A DNA stretch of 64,000 nt from a virus. Numbering within the stretch: position 1 is the stretch's first letter; the number at the start of each line of letters is the position of its first letter. The notes below the pieces were generated by a model. That model ran no database searches. It was not told the origin of the DNA and was given only the letters and a program-made list of their open reading frames with translations. Made by a program: the position numbers and the translations under genes. This document shows positions 1-9,725 of this stretch, piece after piece. The stretch is from positions 62,001 to 126,000 of IMG/VR virus record IMGVR_UViG_3300008267_000004; one strand, given 5' to 3'.

Positions 1-741
1 GTTTATAATTGCAGTCCCAGATTTACTAACAACACTGGAGGCGCATAGATTGGCAAATATTATAGCCTCTGATATAGAATTAGTTAATAAATATTGCACA
101 CAAAGAGCTGCTATAAAAGTATCCCCAGCTCCACTAACATCAAATACGTCTACCTTTTTACTAGGATATATATTCCCATTATATAAAGCGCCTTTTTCTC
201 CCATGGTAACTATTAATCTATTTTTTTGAGGAAGGGATTTAGATCTATTGTATTCATCTTGATTTATTTTTACAAATACATTTTCACGATCAAAAATTTG
301 TAAATCCGGCTTTTTTGAATCAACGAAAATGGGACCACTAAAGTTGAATAAGGATCTTATATTGTTTTCATTTATAGATCCTTTATTATAGTCAGATACT
401 ATAATTGCATGATATTTATCTAATTTTTCTTTAGGAATTTTAATTTCTTCAGATTGTTTTTCATAGTCTACTCTTAATAGGTGCTGCTTTGACTTGCTAT
501 CAATATATCTTTCTTTAATCGTATCCATGTTAGAAACAATTAAATGCGCCTGTACATTTAACGCTAACAAGTTTTTATAAACGTTTCCAGACATACCTTC
601 TGTTTTTATCTCTCTCTCAAAACAAAACACTGGGACAGGTGCTTCCGGGCTTAGTCTTTCACATTTTCCATACTTAAATACATCTTGACAATAATCACCT
701 ATTACCAATATTTTTAATAATGTTAGTTGTTGAATATCCAT
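1..741 (-). CDS. HldE-type heptose-phosphate kinase domain (PfkB family), 3' end cut by window
   Basis: This partial gene shows 247 codons from an ATG at 741 to the window edge. The N-terminal part reads GDYCQDVF then ERLSPEAPVPVF, the RfaE domain I signature, and the PfkB anion-hole motif DVSGAGDTF is near the visible C-terminal end. By family it should phosphorylate D-glycero-D-manno-heptose 7-phosphate on the way to ADP-heptose. It overlaps the upstream nucleotidylyltransferase gene by 47 nt, so the two halves of bacterial HldE are separate, coupled genes here. Substrate is inferred from the family and the neighbour. Confidence 0.85.
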   Translation of the reverse strand, partial: MDIQQLTLLKILVIGDYCQDVFKYGKCERLSPEAPVPVFCFEREIKTEGMSGNVYKNLLALNVQAHLIVSNMDTIKERYIDSKSKQHLLRVDYEKQSEEIKIPKEKLDKYHAIIVSDYNKGSINENNIRSLFNFSGPIFVDSKKPDLQIFDRENVFVKINQDEYNRSKSLPQKNRLIVTMGEKGALYNGNIYPSKKVDVFDVSGAGDTFIAALCVQYLLTNSISEAIIFANLCASSVVSKSGTAIIN

Positions 742-1090
742 TTATATATTTAAAAATTACAACTTCAGCTAGGTCATTTCCTACAACCTCTTCTTTAGTG
801 TAATCTCCACCTTTCACTATAATATGTGGTTTTATTTTTTGTAAAAGTTTATACGGTGTATCTTCTTCAAAAATTATAACCTGGTCTACAAATCTAATAC
901 ATTCTAAAATATATTTTCTATCTTTTTCTTTATTTATGGGTCTAGTCTCACCCTTTAATCTTTTAATACTATCATCGCTATTTAGGCCGACTATTAGATA
1001 ATCTCCTAAGCTTTTAGCGTATTCTAATAATCTTATATGCCCAGTATGTATTATATCAAAACATCCATTTGTAAAGATAATTTTACTCAT
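695..1090 (-). CDS. HldE C-terminal-type D-glycero-beta-D-manno-heptose 1-phosphate nucleotidylyltransferase
   Basis: The 131-residue protein opens with TNGCFDIIHTGHIRLLEYAK, the cytidylyltransferase fold with its HxGH motif (HTGH), and carries the KGGDYTKEEVVG segment typical of RfaE domain II. The family adenylates heptose 1-phosphate to ADP-heptose. It sits between the kinase gene (47-nt overlap downstream) and a heptosyltransferase-like gene (8-nt overlap upstream), which supports an ADP-heptose pathway. Nucleotide preference cannot be read from the sequence. Confidence 0.85.
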   Translation of the reverse strand: MSKIIFTNGCFDIIHTGHIRLLEYAKSLGDYLIVGLNSDDSIKRLKGETRPINKEKDRKYILECIRFVDQVIIFEEDTPYKLLQKIKPHIIVKGGDYTKEEVVGNDLAEVVIFKYINGYSTTNIIKNIGNR

Positions 1091-1766
1091 TTAATATTAC
1101 CCAATTATTTTTATAATATGGATTTGCATTATTTTTTCTTATATATCTATGTATAAACTTTGGCTTATCTTTTAATTCTGGGATATGATCAATCATGGCC
1201 GCAAAAGAACTATCCATACAATGTATTTCTTCGCTATCCTCTATCAATTTAATATAATCAAAAATACTATTTTGTGAATCTTTTCCGAGTATATGATTTG
1301 GCCGGTATATTTTATGTTTAAAATTATTTTTTATAACAAGACCTCTGCTGATATCATCGTGAACAAATATATATTTATGCCCTATTTCAGATCTAAGTAA
1401 GTTTTCTTTTTCTTTATCTCTATTAATATAAAAACTTTCCCATCTTTTTTCATAATCAATATTACTTTGTCTATAAAATGCTTTACAAAAATCCTCATTT
1501 CGTAATATAAAATTAGGCTGTTCAAAACATCCAATTTTTATTGGTAGGAATACTCTCTGATATTTTTTTATCATATCATTATCATCGTCTACTGGGAGGA
1601 TAGTTATATCCTCTAGATCTTTGAACATTGCCTTGACGTTTAACAAATTATGTTTTTTAACGGGATACACGATAGTATCATATGTTTTTAATAATTCTCT
1701 TGTCATACCATTACAAATTATGTGATCACCTAATCCAAGGTGATGAAATAAATAACCATTTTTCAT
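1083..1766 (-). CDS. Heptosyltransferase-like (GT9/GT-B) glycosyltransferase
   Basis: The 227-residue protein begins GYLFHHLGLGDHIICNG, matching the glycine-rich N-terminal loop of GT9 heptosyltransferases (GLGD), and has a late HCMDSSFAAMID segment like the sugar-nucleotide site of that fold. It is shorter than the usual 320-350 residues of LPS heptosyltransferases, so part of the C-terminal domain is reduced. It overlaps both neighbours. Use of ADP-heptose as donor is an inference from context. Confidence 0.6.
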   Translation of the reverse strand: MKNGYLFHHLGLGDHIICNGMTRELLKTYDTIVYPVKKHNLLNVKAMFKDLEDITILPVDDDNDMIKKYQRVFLPIKIGCFEQPNFILRNEDFCKAFYRQSNIDYEKRWESFYINRDKEKENLLRSEIGHKYIFVHDDISRGLVIKNNFKHKIYRPNHILGKDSQNSIFDYIKLIEDSEEIHCMDSSFAAMIDHIPELKDKPKFIHRYIRKNNANPYYKNNWVILNE

Positions 1767-2425
1767 TTAATAGCCGCCTTTAAAATTTCTCTATGGGATG
1801 GATCACATACAGTATCGTCATGATTAAAAGGTTCTCCAACAAAATTATATTCTTCTCTTTTGCTTGGAAATGGATTTTTTACAAAAAATTCATCGTGTAT
1901 TACGCAATTATTCTTAAAAATATTCCATATATATTTTTGTAAAAAAATTTGATCATAGTGATATTGCTCTGGGACGTTCTTAGCTAAATTAAGTAAATTT
2001 TCTACGTCAGGTATTAACCCACCAACTATGCCAAACATGCCAGCTAATATTGGAAAATTACCATGATATGGATGATCTTTCATTATATGTAAATATTTTT
2101 CTGAGCCTATCCATTCATTAACGGCATCTACTTCTCTTTTAGAAAATCTAGAATCTGTATCTCGAAAAATTATTCTTTCTATACCATCTTCCGACATAGG
2201 AAGAAATCTTTTTGTTGTAAAAGTCCAATCAGGATTATCGTTACATACTATTACTTCTGAGTTTTTTTCTAGTTCCTCTAATATATTTTTTGGAACATTA
2301 TTAGAACAATAAAAACGACAAACCCAGCCGGGATAAAATTTCTCGGCTAGGTTTGCATTTTTTATAGCACCAATTGTATACTTTGGATTATTTCCCCATA
2401 AAGAATAAGAAATTATTTTTTTCAT
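1763..2425 (-). CDS. Putative glycosyltransferase with DxD motif
   Basis: This 220-residue protein is read from ATG 2425, which overlaps the TAA of the upstream gene (TAATG); a longer frame to 2503 would run inside that gene. It has SYSLWGNNPKY near the N-terminus, a RDTDSRFSKRE segment with a DxD metal/nucleotide-sugar motif, and a YHYDQIFLQ segment. These suit a GT-A fold of the type seen with mobile phage and capsule clusters. Donor and acceptor are unknown. Confidence 0.6.
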   Translation of the reverse strand: MKKIISYSLWGNNPKYTIGAIKNANLAEKFYPGWVCRFYCSNNVPKNILEELEKNSEVIVCNDNPDWTFTTKRFLPMSEDGIERIIFRDTDSRFSKREVDAVNEWIGSEKYLHIMKDHPYHGNFPILAGMFGIVGGLIPDVENLLNLAKNVPEQYHYDQIFLQKYIWNIFKNNCVIHDEFFVKNPFPSKREEYNFVGEPFNHDDTVCDPSHREILKAAIK

Positions 2426-4386
2426 TACGCAGCTTGCGTCAACCTTTTTTGGAAAATAGCAAGATATTTTTGGAAGATTTCTTTTTCTTCTTTTCGTTTC
2501 CAAGAATTATTATCTTGATTGGTTGACATTCCTTTAGGATTAAAATAATACAATCCTAAAGTTTTGTTAAGCTTTAAAAACTTAGAACCTTCAAAAGTGC
2601 ATCTTAGCCACATTTCCCAATCACTTGCACTACGATATTTTTCTTCAAAATATCCATATTTATCATGTATTGATTTACGCCACATTGGCATACAATGCAA
2701 AGGATTTCCTCTTAACATAGATTCTTCACTAAATGGTTCTGATGGATAATTTGATTTAGCAGTATTTTTATCCCATGTTTCATTAGCGTTGTTAGTTACT
2801 AAGTTGTTTGCATATACCCCATCAATCTCCGGACTTGTATATAATTTTTTTGCTAATTCTTCAAGAGCATTTGGAAATTTACGATCATCTAAATTAGCAT
2901 TAGTAATATACTCACCAGAAGCTTCTTTAATTGCAATATTCCAAGCGGCATAAATACCTGGGTCTTTCTCCAGCTTAATGTATTTAATATTTTCAGGATA
3001 CTGTTCTAAATATTTATTTATTGTTTCTTCTTCATTTTCTGGTGAGTTACAGTTGACTAGAATTAGTTCACATTTTTCTTTAAAAATACTTTGGGAAGTT
3101 ATGTCCTCTAAAAATCCTTTAATATGTTCTTCCCCGTTGTACACTGATGTAATTACAGATATTTTTGGAAGATCAGAAATTTCAACTTTTTGATTTTTCT
3201 CTCCAGTAACTAATTCACAAAATCTTGTATACATTTTTTCTTCAGTGAATTGCTCTCTGACTGCTTTATTTAATTTCTTTGACCAACTCTTAAATCTATT
3301 ATAGTCTTTATAAACTTCTCTTAATTTAGCCTTATAGCTTCTATGTACTGGGTAAGCCCAACTGGTTCCCTCTTCTAAAACTCCTTGCCAAACATGCTCT
3401 TTAGCAATTGGTTTTAACTCATAGTCTACTTTTGCAAATAATTTTTTCTGTGCGCCATCTTCATCTTCCACTGTAAGAAAATCTAAATGCCCGCTCCAAT
3501 CAGTTGCTACAACAGGTAGTTCGTTTGTGGTGGCTTCAAATAGTGGAAAACCAAATCCTTCTCCATGCGTTGTTGATACTATTGCTTTTATTTTTGGATT
3601 ACTATACAAACTAGCCATTTCAGATTCTGTTAAGTACCCATGAAGTAAATAAACAGAACATTTACGATCTTTATGGCTAGATAATAGATTTTGTAATCTT
3701 TGATCAACTGTTTCTCTATCTAAGATAGAATCATTTGTCATATTAATTTTTAATACAAGTCCAACTTCTTCGTTTTTAAATTCTTCTAAAAATCCTACAA
3801 TTGTTTGCTCTAAATTTTTTCTTGGACCCCACTGACATACAGACAAAAAATTAAAATCGTGTTTAAGGTCTAGTTCTATTGGAGATACAGTAAAATCTCT
3901 TACCGGAAAATGGCAAACATCCACTCTTTTTTCCACTTTATAATTCTGGCCCTTGTCATCTGAGAATATAGTGTTAATAAATGAAGACTTTGCGTGCTCA
4001 CTAATAACAATAATTTGATCCATTTGATTAGAGGGATTTAGCCATGCTGGGGAGATATTATTTGTCTCTATACCAGCTGTATAGCCTATATTTTTAGCTG
4101 CTATTGGCTTCCATTCATTTGGAATTGAAATTTGAACTGATATGTCAAAATTTGGATTATTATTTGTTGACGCAATGTAATTATGGGTCTCTAAACAAAT
4201 TTTATGTAACTCTCTTGTCTCTTCATCTTTATCCGCAATATTTCCGTTTCCTCCCCAATTTGTAGGGATAATGTATAGGTCATTATAGTCTAATGTATTT
4301 TTTAAAGATCTAAATGCAAACCTTGCCATCTCTCCATAGCCACTTCTACTAAATACTGGTCCTGTGATAACTATTTTTTTCTTCAT
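2425..4386 (-). CDS. Bifunctional glycosyltransferase: GT4-like domain plus GT2 domain
   Basis: The 653-residue protein has two catalytic regions. Residues about 1-400 look like a GT-B (GT4) transferase with HGEGFGFPLFEA and a following LPVVATDWSGHLDF segment. Residues about 410-650 are a GT2-type GT-A domain starting ISVITSVYNGEEH, with DPGIYAAWNIAIKEASGEY and NLDDR in place of the usual DxD. Such fusions can add two sugars in sequence. It lies inside the sugar operon with 1-nt spacing or overlap to both neighbours. Confidence 0.75.
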   Translation of the reverse strand: MKKKIVITGPVFSRSGYGEMARFAFRSLKNTLDYNDLYIIPTNWGGNGNIADKDEETRELHKICLETHNYIASTNNNPNFDISVQISIPNEWKPIAAKNIGYTAGIETNNISPAWLNPSNQMDQIIVISEHAKSSFINTIFSDDKGQNYKVEKRVDVCHFPVRDFTVSPIELDLKHDFNFLSVCQWGPRKNLEQTIVGFLEEFKNEEVGLVLKINMTNDSILDRETVDQRLQNLLSSHKDRKCSVYLLHGYLTESEMASLYSNPKIKAIVSTTHGEGFGFPLFEATTNELPVVATDWSGHLDFLTVEDEDGAQKKLFAKVDYELKPIAKEHVWQGVLEEGTSWAYPVHRSYKAKLREVYKDYNRFKSWSKKLNKAVREQFTEEKMYTRFCELVTGEKNQKVEISDLPKISVITSVYNGEEHIKGFLEDITSQSIFKEKCELILVNCNSPENEEETINKYLEQYPENIKYIKLEKDPGIYAAWNIAIKEASGEYITNANLDDRKFPNALEELAKKLYTSPEIDGVYANNLVTNNANETWDKNTAKSNYPSEPFSEESMLRGNPLHCMPMWRKSIHDKYGYFEEKYRSASDWEMWLRCTFEGSKFLKLNKTLGLYYFNPKGMSTNQDNNSWKRKEEKEIFQKYLAIFQKRLTQAA

Positions 4387-4387
4387 A

Positions 4388-5629
4388 TTAATATTCCTTT
4401 ATGCTCCAAGCTTTGTAGTTTTTTCTTGTTTCCCAAGATCCATATTTTTCATATACCTTTTCAAAAACATTATCCCATCTTTGAACAAAATCTTTAAAAT
4501 TGAAATTCTTTGACACAAATTCACTTCCCCTTCTTCCCAATTCTTTTCTTTCTTCTCTCGTCATATTATGAATTTTTAATAATGCCGATATAAAGTCTTC
4601 TTTTGAAATTCTATCTTCATAAATATACGGAACTTCTTGACTACCAATAACCGCCCTTGAAACTGGGTCTATTAATACTCCAAAGGTTTCATTTCCATCT
4701 GTTAGTTGATCCTGCATACCACCAGTTCTATTAGCAATTACTGGTGTTCCGCAAGACAAAGACTCTAGAACGGAAAGACCAAAACCTTCCGCATCACTTA
4801 CGTTAATAGTGCAATCAGCAGCATTATAAAATTTTGCCATATGCTCCAAAGGAACTTTTGCAGTAGAGATTGCAAAATTTTCTCTGCTTAATCCAACTTC
4901 TTTTGCAATAGCTTCTAAGTCTTGTCCATTTGGATCTTTTGGATCCGTATGCATTAATAACAATGCCTTATCGTGTCCAACTATATCTAAAAATTCTTTA
5001 AACCACCAAACTACAGAGCCGCTCATCTTTCTTCTAGCATTTCTATTAGTCCAAAAGAATAATGTTTTATTTTTTTCTCTATATTCAGAATATGAAGACT
5101 CATCTAAAATTTTATAAAAATCAGTATTAACGGCATGGGGTAAATATTCTTCTTCAACTTCTGGTGAAACAGTTTTTACGATATCACTTGTTAATTTGCT
5201 GATCGTTACAATTTTATCATTTGATAGATAAAATTTACGATTAAATTTTGGATATGGATAGTTGTCCCATACATGGTAATAAACCATTGGAACGTTTCCT
5301 CTAATTTCTTGAGCAAAATTCCATAACCAGCCATAAAATCTTGGATCTGTCATAAACCACATAACATCAGGCTTAAAATCTCTAATAGCAGCTCTAACTT
5401 GTTCTGGTGTTCCATAGCCATCAACTGGAATTACGGTTAAATCTTCTCCGTGTTCTTGAAATCTTACTGGTCTATAATCACTATGTTTAACTGCGCCACC
5501 AAAACATAAAAATTGATATTTACCAGTCTTTAGCAAACCATTTACCATGTAATTAGTTTGAGTTCCAACTCCGCTAGGAGCTAAAAGATGATCAGAGATT
5601 ACAAATACTTTTAATTTTCTATCTAACAT
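4388..5629 (-). CDS. GT4-family glycosyltransferase
   Basis: The 413-residue protein has the two Rossmann-like halves of GT-B enzymes. SDHLLAPSGVGTQTNYM near the N-terminus is the acceptor-side glycine loop, and DAEGFGLSVLESLSCGTPVIANRTGG near residue 290 is the EX7E donor motif of family GT4. It overlaps the gmd gene by 11 nt, so a GDP-mannose-derived donor is a reasonable guess but not shown. Confidence 0.8.
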   Translation of the reverse strand: MLDRKLKVFVISDHLLAPSGVGTQTNYMVNGLLKTGKYQFLCFGGAVKHSDYRPVRFQEHGEDLTVIPVDGYGTPEQVRAAIRDFKPDVMWFMTDPRFYGWLWNFAQEIRGNVPMVYYHVWDNYPYPKFNRKFYLSNDKIVTISKLTSDIVKTVSPEVEEEYLPHAVNTDFYKILDESSYSEYREKNKTLFFWTNRNARRKMSGSVVWWFKEFLDIVGHDKALLLMHTDPKDPNGQDLEAIAKEVGLSRENFAISTAKVPLEHMAKFYNAADCTINVSDAEGFGLSVLESLSCGTPVIANRTGGMQDQLTDGNETFGVLIDPVSRAVIGSQEVPYIYEDRISKEDFISALLKIHNMTREERKELGRRGSEFVSKNFNFKDFVQRWDNVFEKVYEKYGSWETRKNYKAWSIKEY

Positions 5630-6599
5630 TTATTGTTTCCTTTTCTAAGTCATTTAAATACATTATTTCCGCTAATTGAGACAATGTTGTAGCTGGATTC
5701 CATTTTAAAATATTTCTAGCTTTTGCCGGATTGGCTTGTAGTAGTGGTACTTCACTTGGTCTCTTAAATGAATCATCTATCACTACATACTCCATTAGAT
5801 TATAACCAGCAATTTCAGAAACGCAAGAAATAAAATCTTTAATTGTATAAGTTTTTCCAGTTCCCAAAACAAAGTCATCAGCTGCTGTATTTTGTAACAT
5901 CAACCACATACCTTTAACATATTCAGGAGCGTATCCCCAATCTCTTCTTGCTTCTAAATTTCCTAATCTTAACTCTTTTTGAAGTCCTAGTTTAATCCTT
6001 GCAGCTGCTTTTGTAATTTTTCTTGTTACGAATTGCTCTCCTCGTCTTTCACTTTCGTGATTAAAAAGGATACCAGAACAACAAAAAAGCCCATAAGCCT
6101 TGCGGTAATTAACCACAAGGTTATGGGCTGCAACTTTAGCACAGGCATAGGGAGAAACAGGAGAAAATGGTGTCTGCTCATTTTGTGGAGCAGCACTATT
6201 ATCGCCATACATTTCACTTGTACTAGCTTGGTAAAATTTTGTAGAAGGAGATAGATTTCTAATTGCCTCTAGACAATTTAAAACCCCTGTTGTATTTATT
6301 TCTAAAGTGCTTTCTGGAGAAGTAAACGAAGCGGCCACATGGGACTGTGCAGCTAAATTATAGAATTCATCAGGCTTATAGCAAGATACGAGTCTCCAAA
6401 TAGAAGAAGAATCTGTTACATCTCCATTTTCTATTTTTAGATTTTTATCATCTAAAAGATGATTAATATTATAATATTTCTTATCTTCCATGGCTGATCT
6501 TCTTACTAGACCAATTACTTTATAATTGTTTTTAAGCAGCAATTCAGCCAAAAAAGAACCGTCTTGTCCTGTTATTCCTGTAACTATAGCTGTCTTCAT
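5619..6599 (-). CDS. gmd: GDP-mannose 4,6-dehydratase
   Basis: The 326-residue product starts MKTAIVTGITGQDGSFLAEL, giving the NAD(P)-binding GxxGxxG loop of extended SDR enzymes. The catalytic set is visible as STSEMYG (Ser/Thr and Glu) and SPYACAKV (Tyr-xxx-Lys). The family converts GDP-D-mannose to GDP-4-keto-6-deoxymannose, the branch point to GDP-fucose, GDP-rhamnose and GDP-perosamine. ATG 6599 is preferred over 6617 because an AAGGATT ribosome site precedes it. Confidence 0.88.
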   Translation of the reverse strand: MKTAIVTGITGQDGSFLAELLLKNNYKVIGLVRRSAMEDKKYYNINHLLDDKNLKIENGDVTDSSSIWRLVSCYKPDEFYNLAAQSHVAASFTSPESTLEINTTGVLNCLEAIRNLSPSTKFYQASTSEMYGDNSAAPQNEQTPFSPVSPYACAKVAAHNLVVNYRKAYGLFCCSGILFNHESERRGEQFVTRKITKAAARIKLGLQKELRLGNLEARRDWGYAPEYVKGMWLMLQNTAADDFVLGTGKTYTIKDFISCVSEIAGYNLMEYVVIDDSFKRPSEVPLLQANPAKARNILKWNPATTLSQLAEIMYLNDLEKETINVR

Positions 6600-6607
6600 T
6601 TTAATCC

Positions 6608-7381
6608 TTATGGGCATTCGACTGTATTTTTGAATTCACAGTTTTTACAGTTTAATTTATTTTTTGGATACATCCCAACTTTGATATTATATAAGGCTTT
6701 ATCCAAAAGTTTAAACGCATTTTGCGTTTTTACTGTTCCACTTGTTACCCTAAAGATTTCAATATTATCTTTTTTCGCAGTTCTCTTTAAGAGAGCAAAA
6801 TGAGTTTCAATATTTTTTGGATCCACATTGTGTTTTTTAGCGTAAAAATGCTTATAAAACGTTAGCTGATACGTTGTCATCGCATCACTTTTCTTTTTTG
6901 CATCCCAACCCCAAGCACAACTTTTCCAATCGATAATATGAATCTTATTATCAGAAGTTTGGATAATAAGATCAATAAAACCTTTAAAAGAATAATTTAG
7001 CTCTGGTATTGATTCGACTACCTCATAAATATCTTCTTCTGCTGCAAGCACTTTAAATTCACCAAAGTGATTTTGTAATGCAGGAAGAATTTGTTTAGAC
7101 AAATCTTCACCCTGCTTACGCATTTGCGTAAGCAATTTTTCGTCTATCTTTGATGAATTTTCTTTCAGAATTTTAATTTCACTATCAAACTTATTTAAGA
7201 AAATTTCTACTTCGTTTACTGAAGTGTCCTGAACTTTTAATTCAGCTGCTTCATGTAGTGCTGTTCCAAATGCTGTATATTCAGAGCCAGAAAATTTCTT
7301 AACTTCATCCTGATAGATGAGTTTAAACTTGTAAGGACAATCGTTCCAAACCTTTAGTGCAGAAAATGAAATATGCGACAT
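6608..7381 (-). CDS. PD-(D/E)XK nuclease with Cas4/AddB-like cysteine cluster
   Basis: The 257-residue protein begins MSHISFSALKVWNDCPYKFK, the N-terminal signature of the RecB/Cas4/AddB nuclease group. GTALHEAAELK carries the conserved His, and GFIDLIIQTSDNKIHIIDWKSC is the catalytic D...DxK core. The C-terminus CKNCEFKNTVEC supplies three more cysteines that could, with the first Cys, hold a 4Fe-4S cluster. ATG 7381 follows TTGGAG and a consensus promoter at 7404-7432. A role in phage recombination or DNA processing is likely. Confidence 0.8.
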   Translation of the reverse strand: MSHISFSALKVWNDCPYKFKLIYQDEVKKFSGSEYTAFGTALHEAAELKVQDTSVNEVEIFLNKFDSEIKILKENSSKIDEKLLTQMRKQGEDLSKQILPALQNHFGEFKVLAAEEDIYEVVESIPELNYSFKGFIDLIIQTSDNKIHIIDWKSCAWGWDAKKKSDAMTTYQLTFYKHFYAKKHNVDPKNIETHFALLKRTAKKDNIEIFRVTSGTVKTQNAFKLLDKALYNIKVGMYPKNKLNCKNCEFKNTVECP

Positions 7382-7403
7382 AATAATCTCCAATGTTGAG
7401 ACT

Positions 7404-7432
7404 ATTATAACCTACGACAGATTTTTTGTCAA
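7404..7432 (-). promoter_or_regulatory. Sigma70-type promoter for the PD-(D/E)XK nuclease
   Basis: TTGACA and TATAAT are both perfect hexamers with a 17-nt spacer. The promoter lies over the 3' end of the upstream metallopeptidase gene. Confidence 0.8.
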
Positions 7433-8095
7433 GTACTTTATTTTAGAGCATAATTTAGGGCTTATTCTATTGATATAGTCTTGGTCTTTCATAAAATAAC
7501 ATTCAAAACCATTACTAAAATACTCTCTTAAAGATGTACAAGCATAAGCAGATGCAAACAATCCAGAACATAAACGATTTAATAAATCGTATCCAACTTT
7601 TTTATAGAAAAATTCATCAAGTTCTGGATCATAAGAGGTATTTATCATTTTTCTTACATCGCTATCAATACCTTGTTGTTTTAATAACAAAAGAAGTTTT
7701 TTTCTCTTAGAGATAAATTCGTCTATAATTTCAGAATCACCATAAATATCTTCACCATACGCATCTTCAAGAGAGTGTGCAATTTCATGAATGATGGTTG
7801 ATACCATCAACTCTTCTGAATCTTGTCGATTTGAGATCCATATATCGTGATTATAATATATTGACTCTACTTCTCGATCAGAAAGAATATCATAGTTTCC
7901 TACGAAGATATTATTTAAATTATTTGCTAATTGGTAAGGCAAATATTTTTCAATTTGCCTTACCACATTAGTCATATTTATTTCCCTAGGGAGAGGACTA
8001 TCAATTAATATCCAGTGCTTATTAAATAATTGATATTCCCTCCTCTCTAGAAGGTTTCTTTCGTGAGATTTTTTTATAAAACTTTGTGTGGTCAT
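7412..8095 (-). CDS. Putative zinc metallopeptidase (HEIAH)
   Basis: The 227-residue protein has STIIHEIAHSLEDAYG near residue 100, a HExxH zinc site, and a downstream REYFSNGFECYF segment with a Glu that could be the third ligand, an arrangement like the anthrax lethal factor/ATLF group of gluzincins. There is no signal peptide, so it would act in the cytoplasm or be packaged. Its start overlaps the stop of the next gene by 1 nt. The substrate is unknown. Confidence 0.6.
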   Translation of the reverse strand: MTTQSFIKKSHERNLLERREYQLFNKHWILIDSPLPREINMTNVVRQIEKYLPYQLANNLNNIFVGNYDILSDREVESIYYNHDIWISNRQDSEELMVSTIIHEIAHSLEDAYGEDIYGDSEIIDEFISKRKKLLLLLKQQGIDSDVRKMINTSYDPELDEFFYKKVGYDLLNRLCSGLFASAYACTSLREYFSNGFECYFMKDQDYINRISPKLCSKIKYLTKNLS

Positions 8096-8382
8096 TACTT
8101 ACGTCTTTTAGCTTTTTTACTTTTCTTGACTTCAGCTGACTCAACATCAGCAATTGCTTGCTTATAGCCTCTTATAAAATTTTCTTCTGCCAACGCTAAA
8201 ACAAACTCTGGGAATTCTTCTGCTAAAACATCTACAATCATCTCGACTGTAACATTATCATCTTTTGGTTGTAGTTTATTGCCTACATAAGTTACGAATA
8301 ATTCTTTTAGGGCGTTATCAACTTTTACTGTAGATTTTAGATCCGGGTTTTCAAAGTCTTTTTCCTTTAAAGCTGTCTCCAT
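8095..8382 (-). CDS. Hypothetical protein with basic C-terminus
   Basis: I do not recognise this 95-residue protein. It is acidic in the middle and ends with KKSKKAKRRK, a strongly basic tail. It lies between the PhoH gene and the HEIAH metallopeptidase and shares a 1-nt overlap with the latter, so the three are probably cotranscribed. Confidence 0.7.
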   Translation of the reverse strand: METALKEKDFENPDLKSTVKVDNALKELFVTYVGNKLQPKDDNVTVEMIVDVLAEEFPEFVLALAEENFIRGYKQAIADVESAEVKKSKKAKRRK

Positions 8383-8390
8383 TTTTTCTC

Positions 8391-9725
8391 CTATAATACT
8401 GATGCAGCTAGTGTAGCAACTGCAGAACGTTCACCTTTTTGCAATGTTATATGACCTGTTAGCTCGAATGGTTTAAATTTTTCAACAGCATAAGTTAAAC
8501 CATTGTTAGTCGCATCAAGAAAAGCACTATCAATCTGTTCAATATCACCTGTTAAAACAATTTTAGTATTTTCACCAACTCTTGTAATTATAGTCTTTAA
8601 TTCGTGCATTGTTAAGTTCTGCGCTTCATCAATGATAATAAATGCGTTTGCAATAGAGCGTCCACGAATAAATGTAAGAGCTTCTACTTCAATTGTACCC
8701 TTTTCTTGAAGCATTTGTAGATGCTCTTTATCATCACCCATAAGGAACTCAAGGTTATCTTGGATTGGAGCAACCCAAGGAGCCATTTTTTCTTCTAATG
8801 TTCCTGGCAAGAAACCAATATCACGACCCATCGGTTGCACTGGACGGGATACAATTATTTTCTTATATGTTGTAGACGCTAGAGTTTGCTCTAGTGCTGA
8901 TGCAAGAGCAATAAGTGTCTTACCACACCCAGCAAGACCTACAAGAGACACTATTTTAACATTATCATCCATTAGAAGATCAAAAGCAAATTGTTGCTCT
9001 TTGTTTTTTGCACGCACATCCCATACGCCTTCCTTAAATTCCCGAACTTTTGTTAATGCAAAGTTATAATTACGGAACTTGCATAGGGCGGTTTTCTTTT
9101 CGTTGGCATTTGATACAAGCATTACATACTGATTTGGGTGTAACTTGATGTCTTTTTCTTCTAGGAAGATTTTTTCTCCGTTATAAAAACGATCAACAAG
9201 ATGATCGTCAACAAGATGAGAGGTAAATCCAGTATAAATCTCTTCTTTCATCTCAACAATTTTATTTGTTGTATAATCTTGTGCAAGAATACCAAGGGCA
9301 TCTGCTTTAACTCGCATGTTAATATCTTGTGAAACTAGATACACAGGGCGGCTGGTAGCTGGAATATTCTCTTCTTCCGACATAACGGATAATACAGTAG
9401 CAAGAATTTGATTATCTGGATCTTGCATAGACATTTCTGCAGGGAGTAAACTCTTACCATAGTTTACTACAGTAAGTGTGCCTTTACGACTACCAATTTT
9501 AACACCTTTGTCTAGCTGTCCTTTTTCTCTTAGACCATCAAAAATACGAATTACTTGACGAGCATTTGCGCCAACTCCGTCTTGACGTTTTTTGTGTTTA
9601 TCGATTTCTTCTAGGACTTTTAGTGGCACCACTATATCATTATCTTGAAATGCATATACTGCATTAAAGTCGCTTAAAAAAACATTTGTATCAATTACAT
9701 AAACTTTTTTTGATTTTTTTGCCAT
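8391..9725 (-). CDS. phoH: PIN-PhoH ATPase
   Basis: The 444-residue protein joins a PIN nuclease domain (KVYVIDTNVFLSDF at residues 7-20, acidic pocket residues following) to a PhoH/helicase-like P-loop domain with Walker A GLAGCGKT near residue 263 and Walker B FIIIDEAQNLTMHE near 360. This is the YlaK/PhoH2 arrangement, known as an RNA helicase-nuclease in bacteria and frequent as an auxiliary gene in large phages. RNA turnover is the likely role; it is not shown here. Confidence 0.9.
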   Translation of the reverse strand: MAKKSKKVYVIDTNVFLSDFNAVYAFQDNDIVVPLKVLEEIDKHKKRQDGVGANARQVIRIFDGLREKGQLDKGVKIGSRKGTLTVVNYGKSLLPAEMSMQDPDNQILATVLSVMSEEENIPATSRPVYLVSQDINMRVKADALGILAQDYTTNKIVEMKEEIYTGFTSHLVDDHLVDRFYNGEKIFLEEKDIKLHPNQYVMLVSNANEKKTALCKFRNYNFALTKVREFKEGVWDVRAKNKEQQFAFDLLMDDNVKIVSLVGLAGCGKTLIALASALEQTLASTTYKKIIVSRPVQPMGRDIGFLPGTLEEKMAPWVAPIQDNLEFLMGDDKEHLQMLQEKGTIEVEALTFIRGRSIANAFIIIDEAQNLTMHELKTIITRVGENTKIVLTGDIEQIDSAFLDATNNGLTYAVEKFKPFELTGHITLQKGERSAVATLAASVL

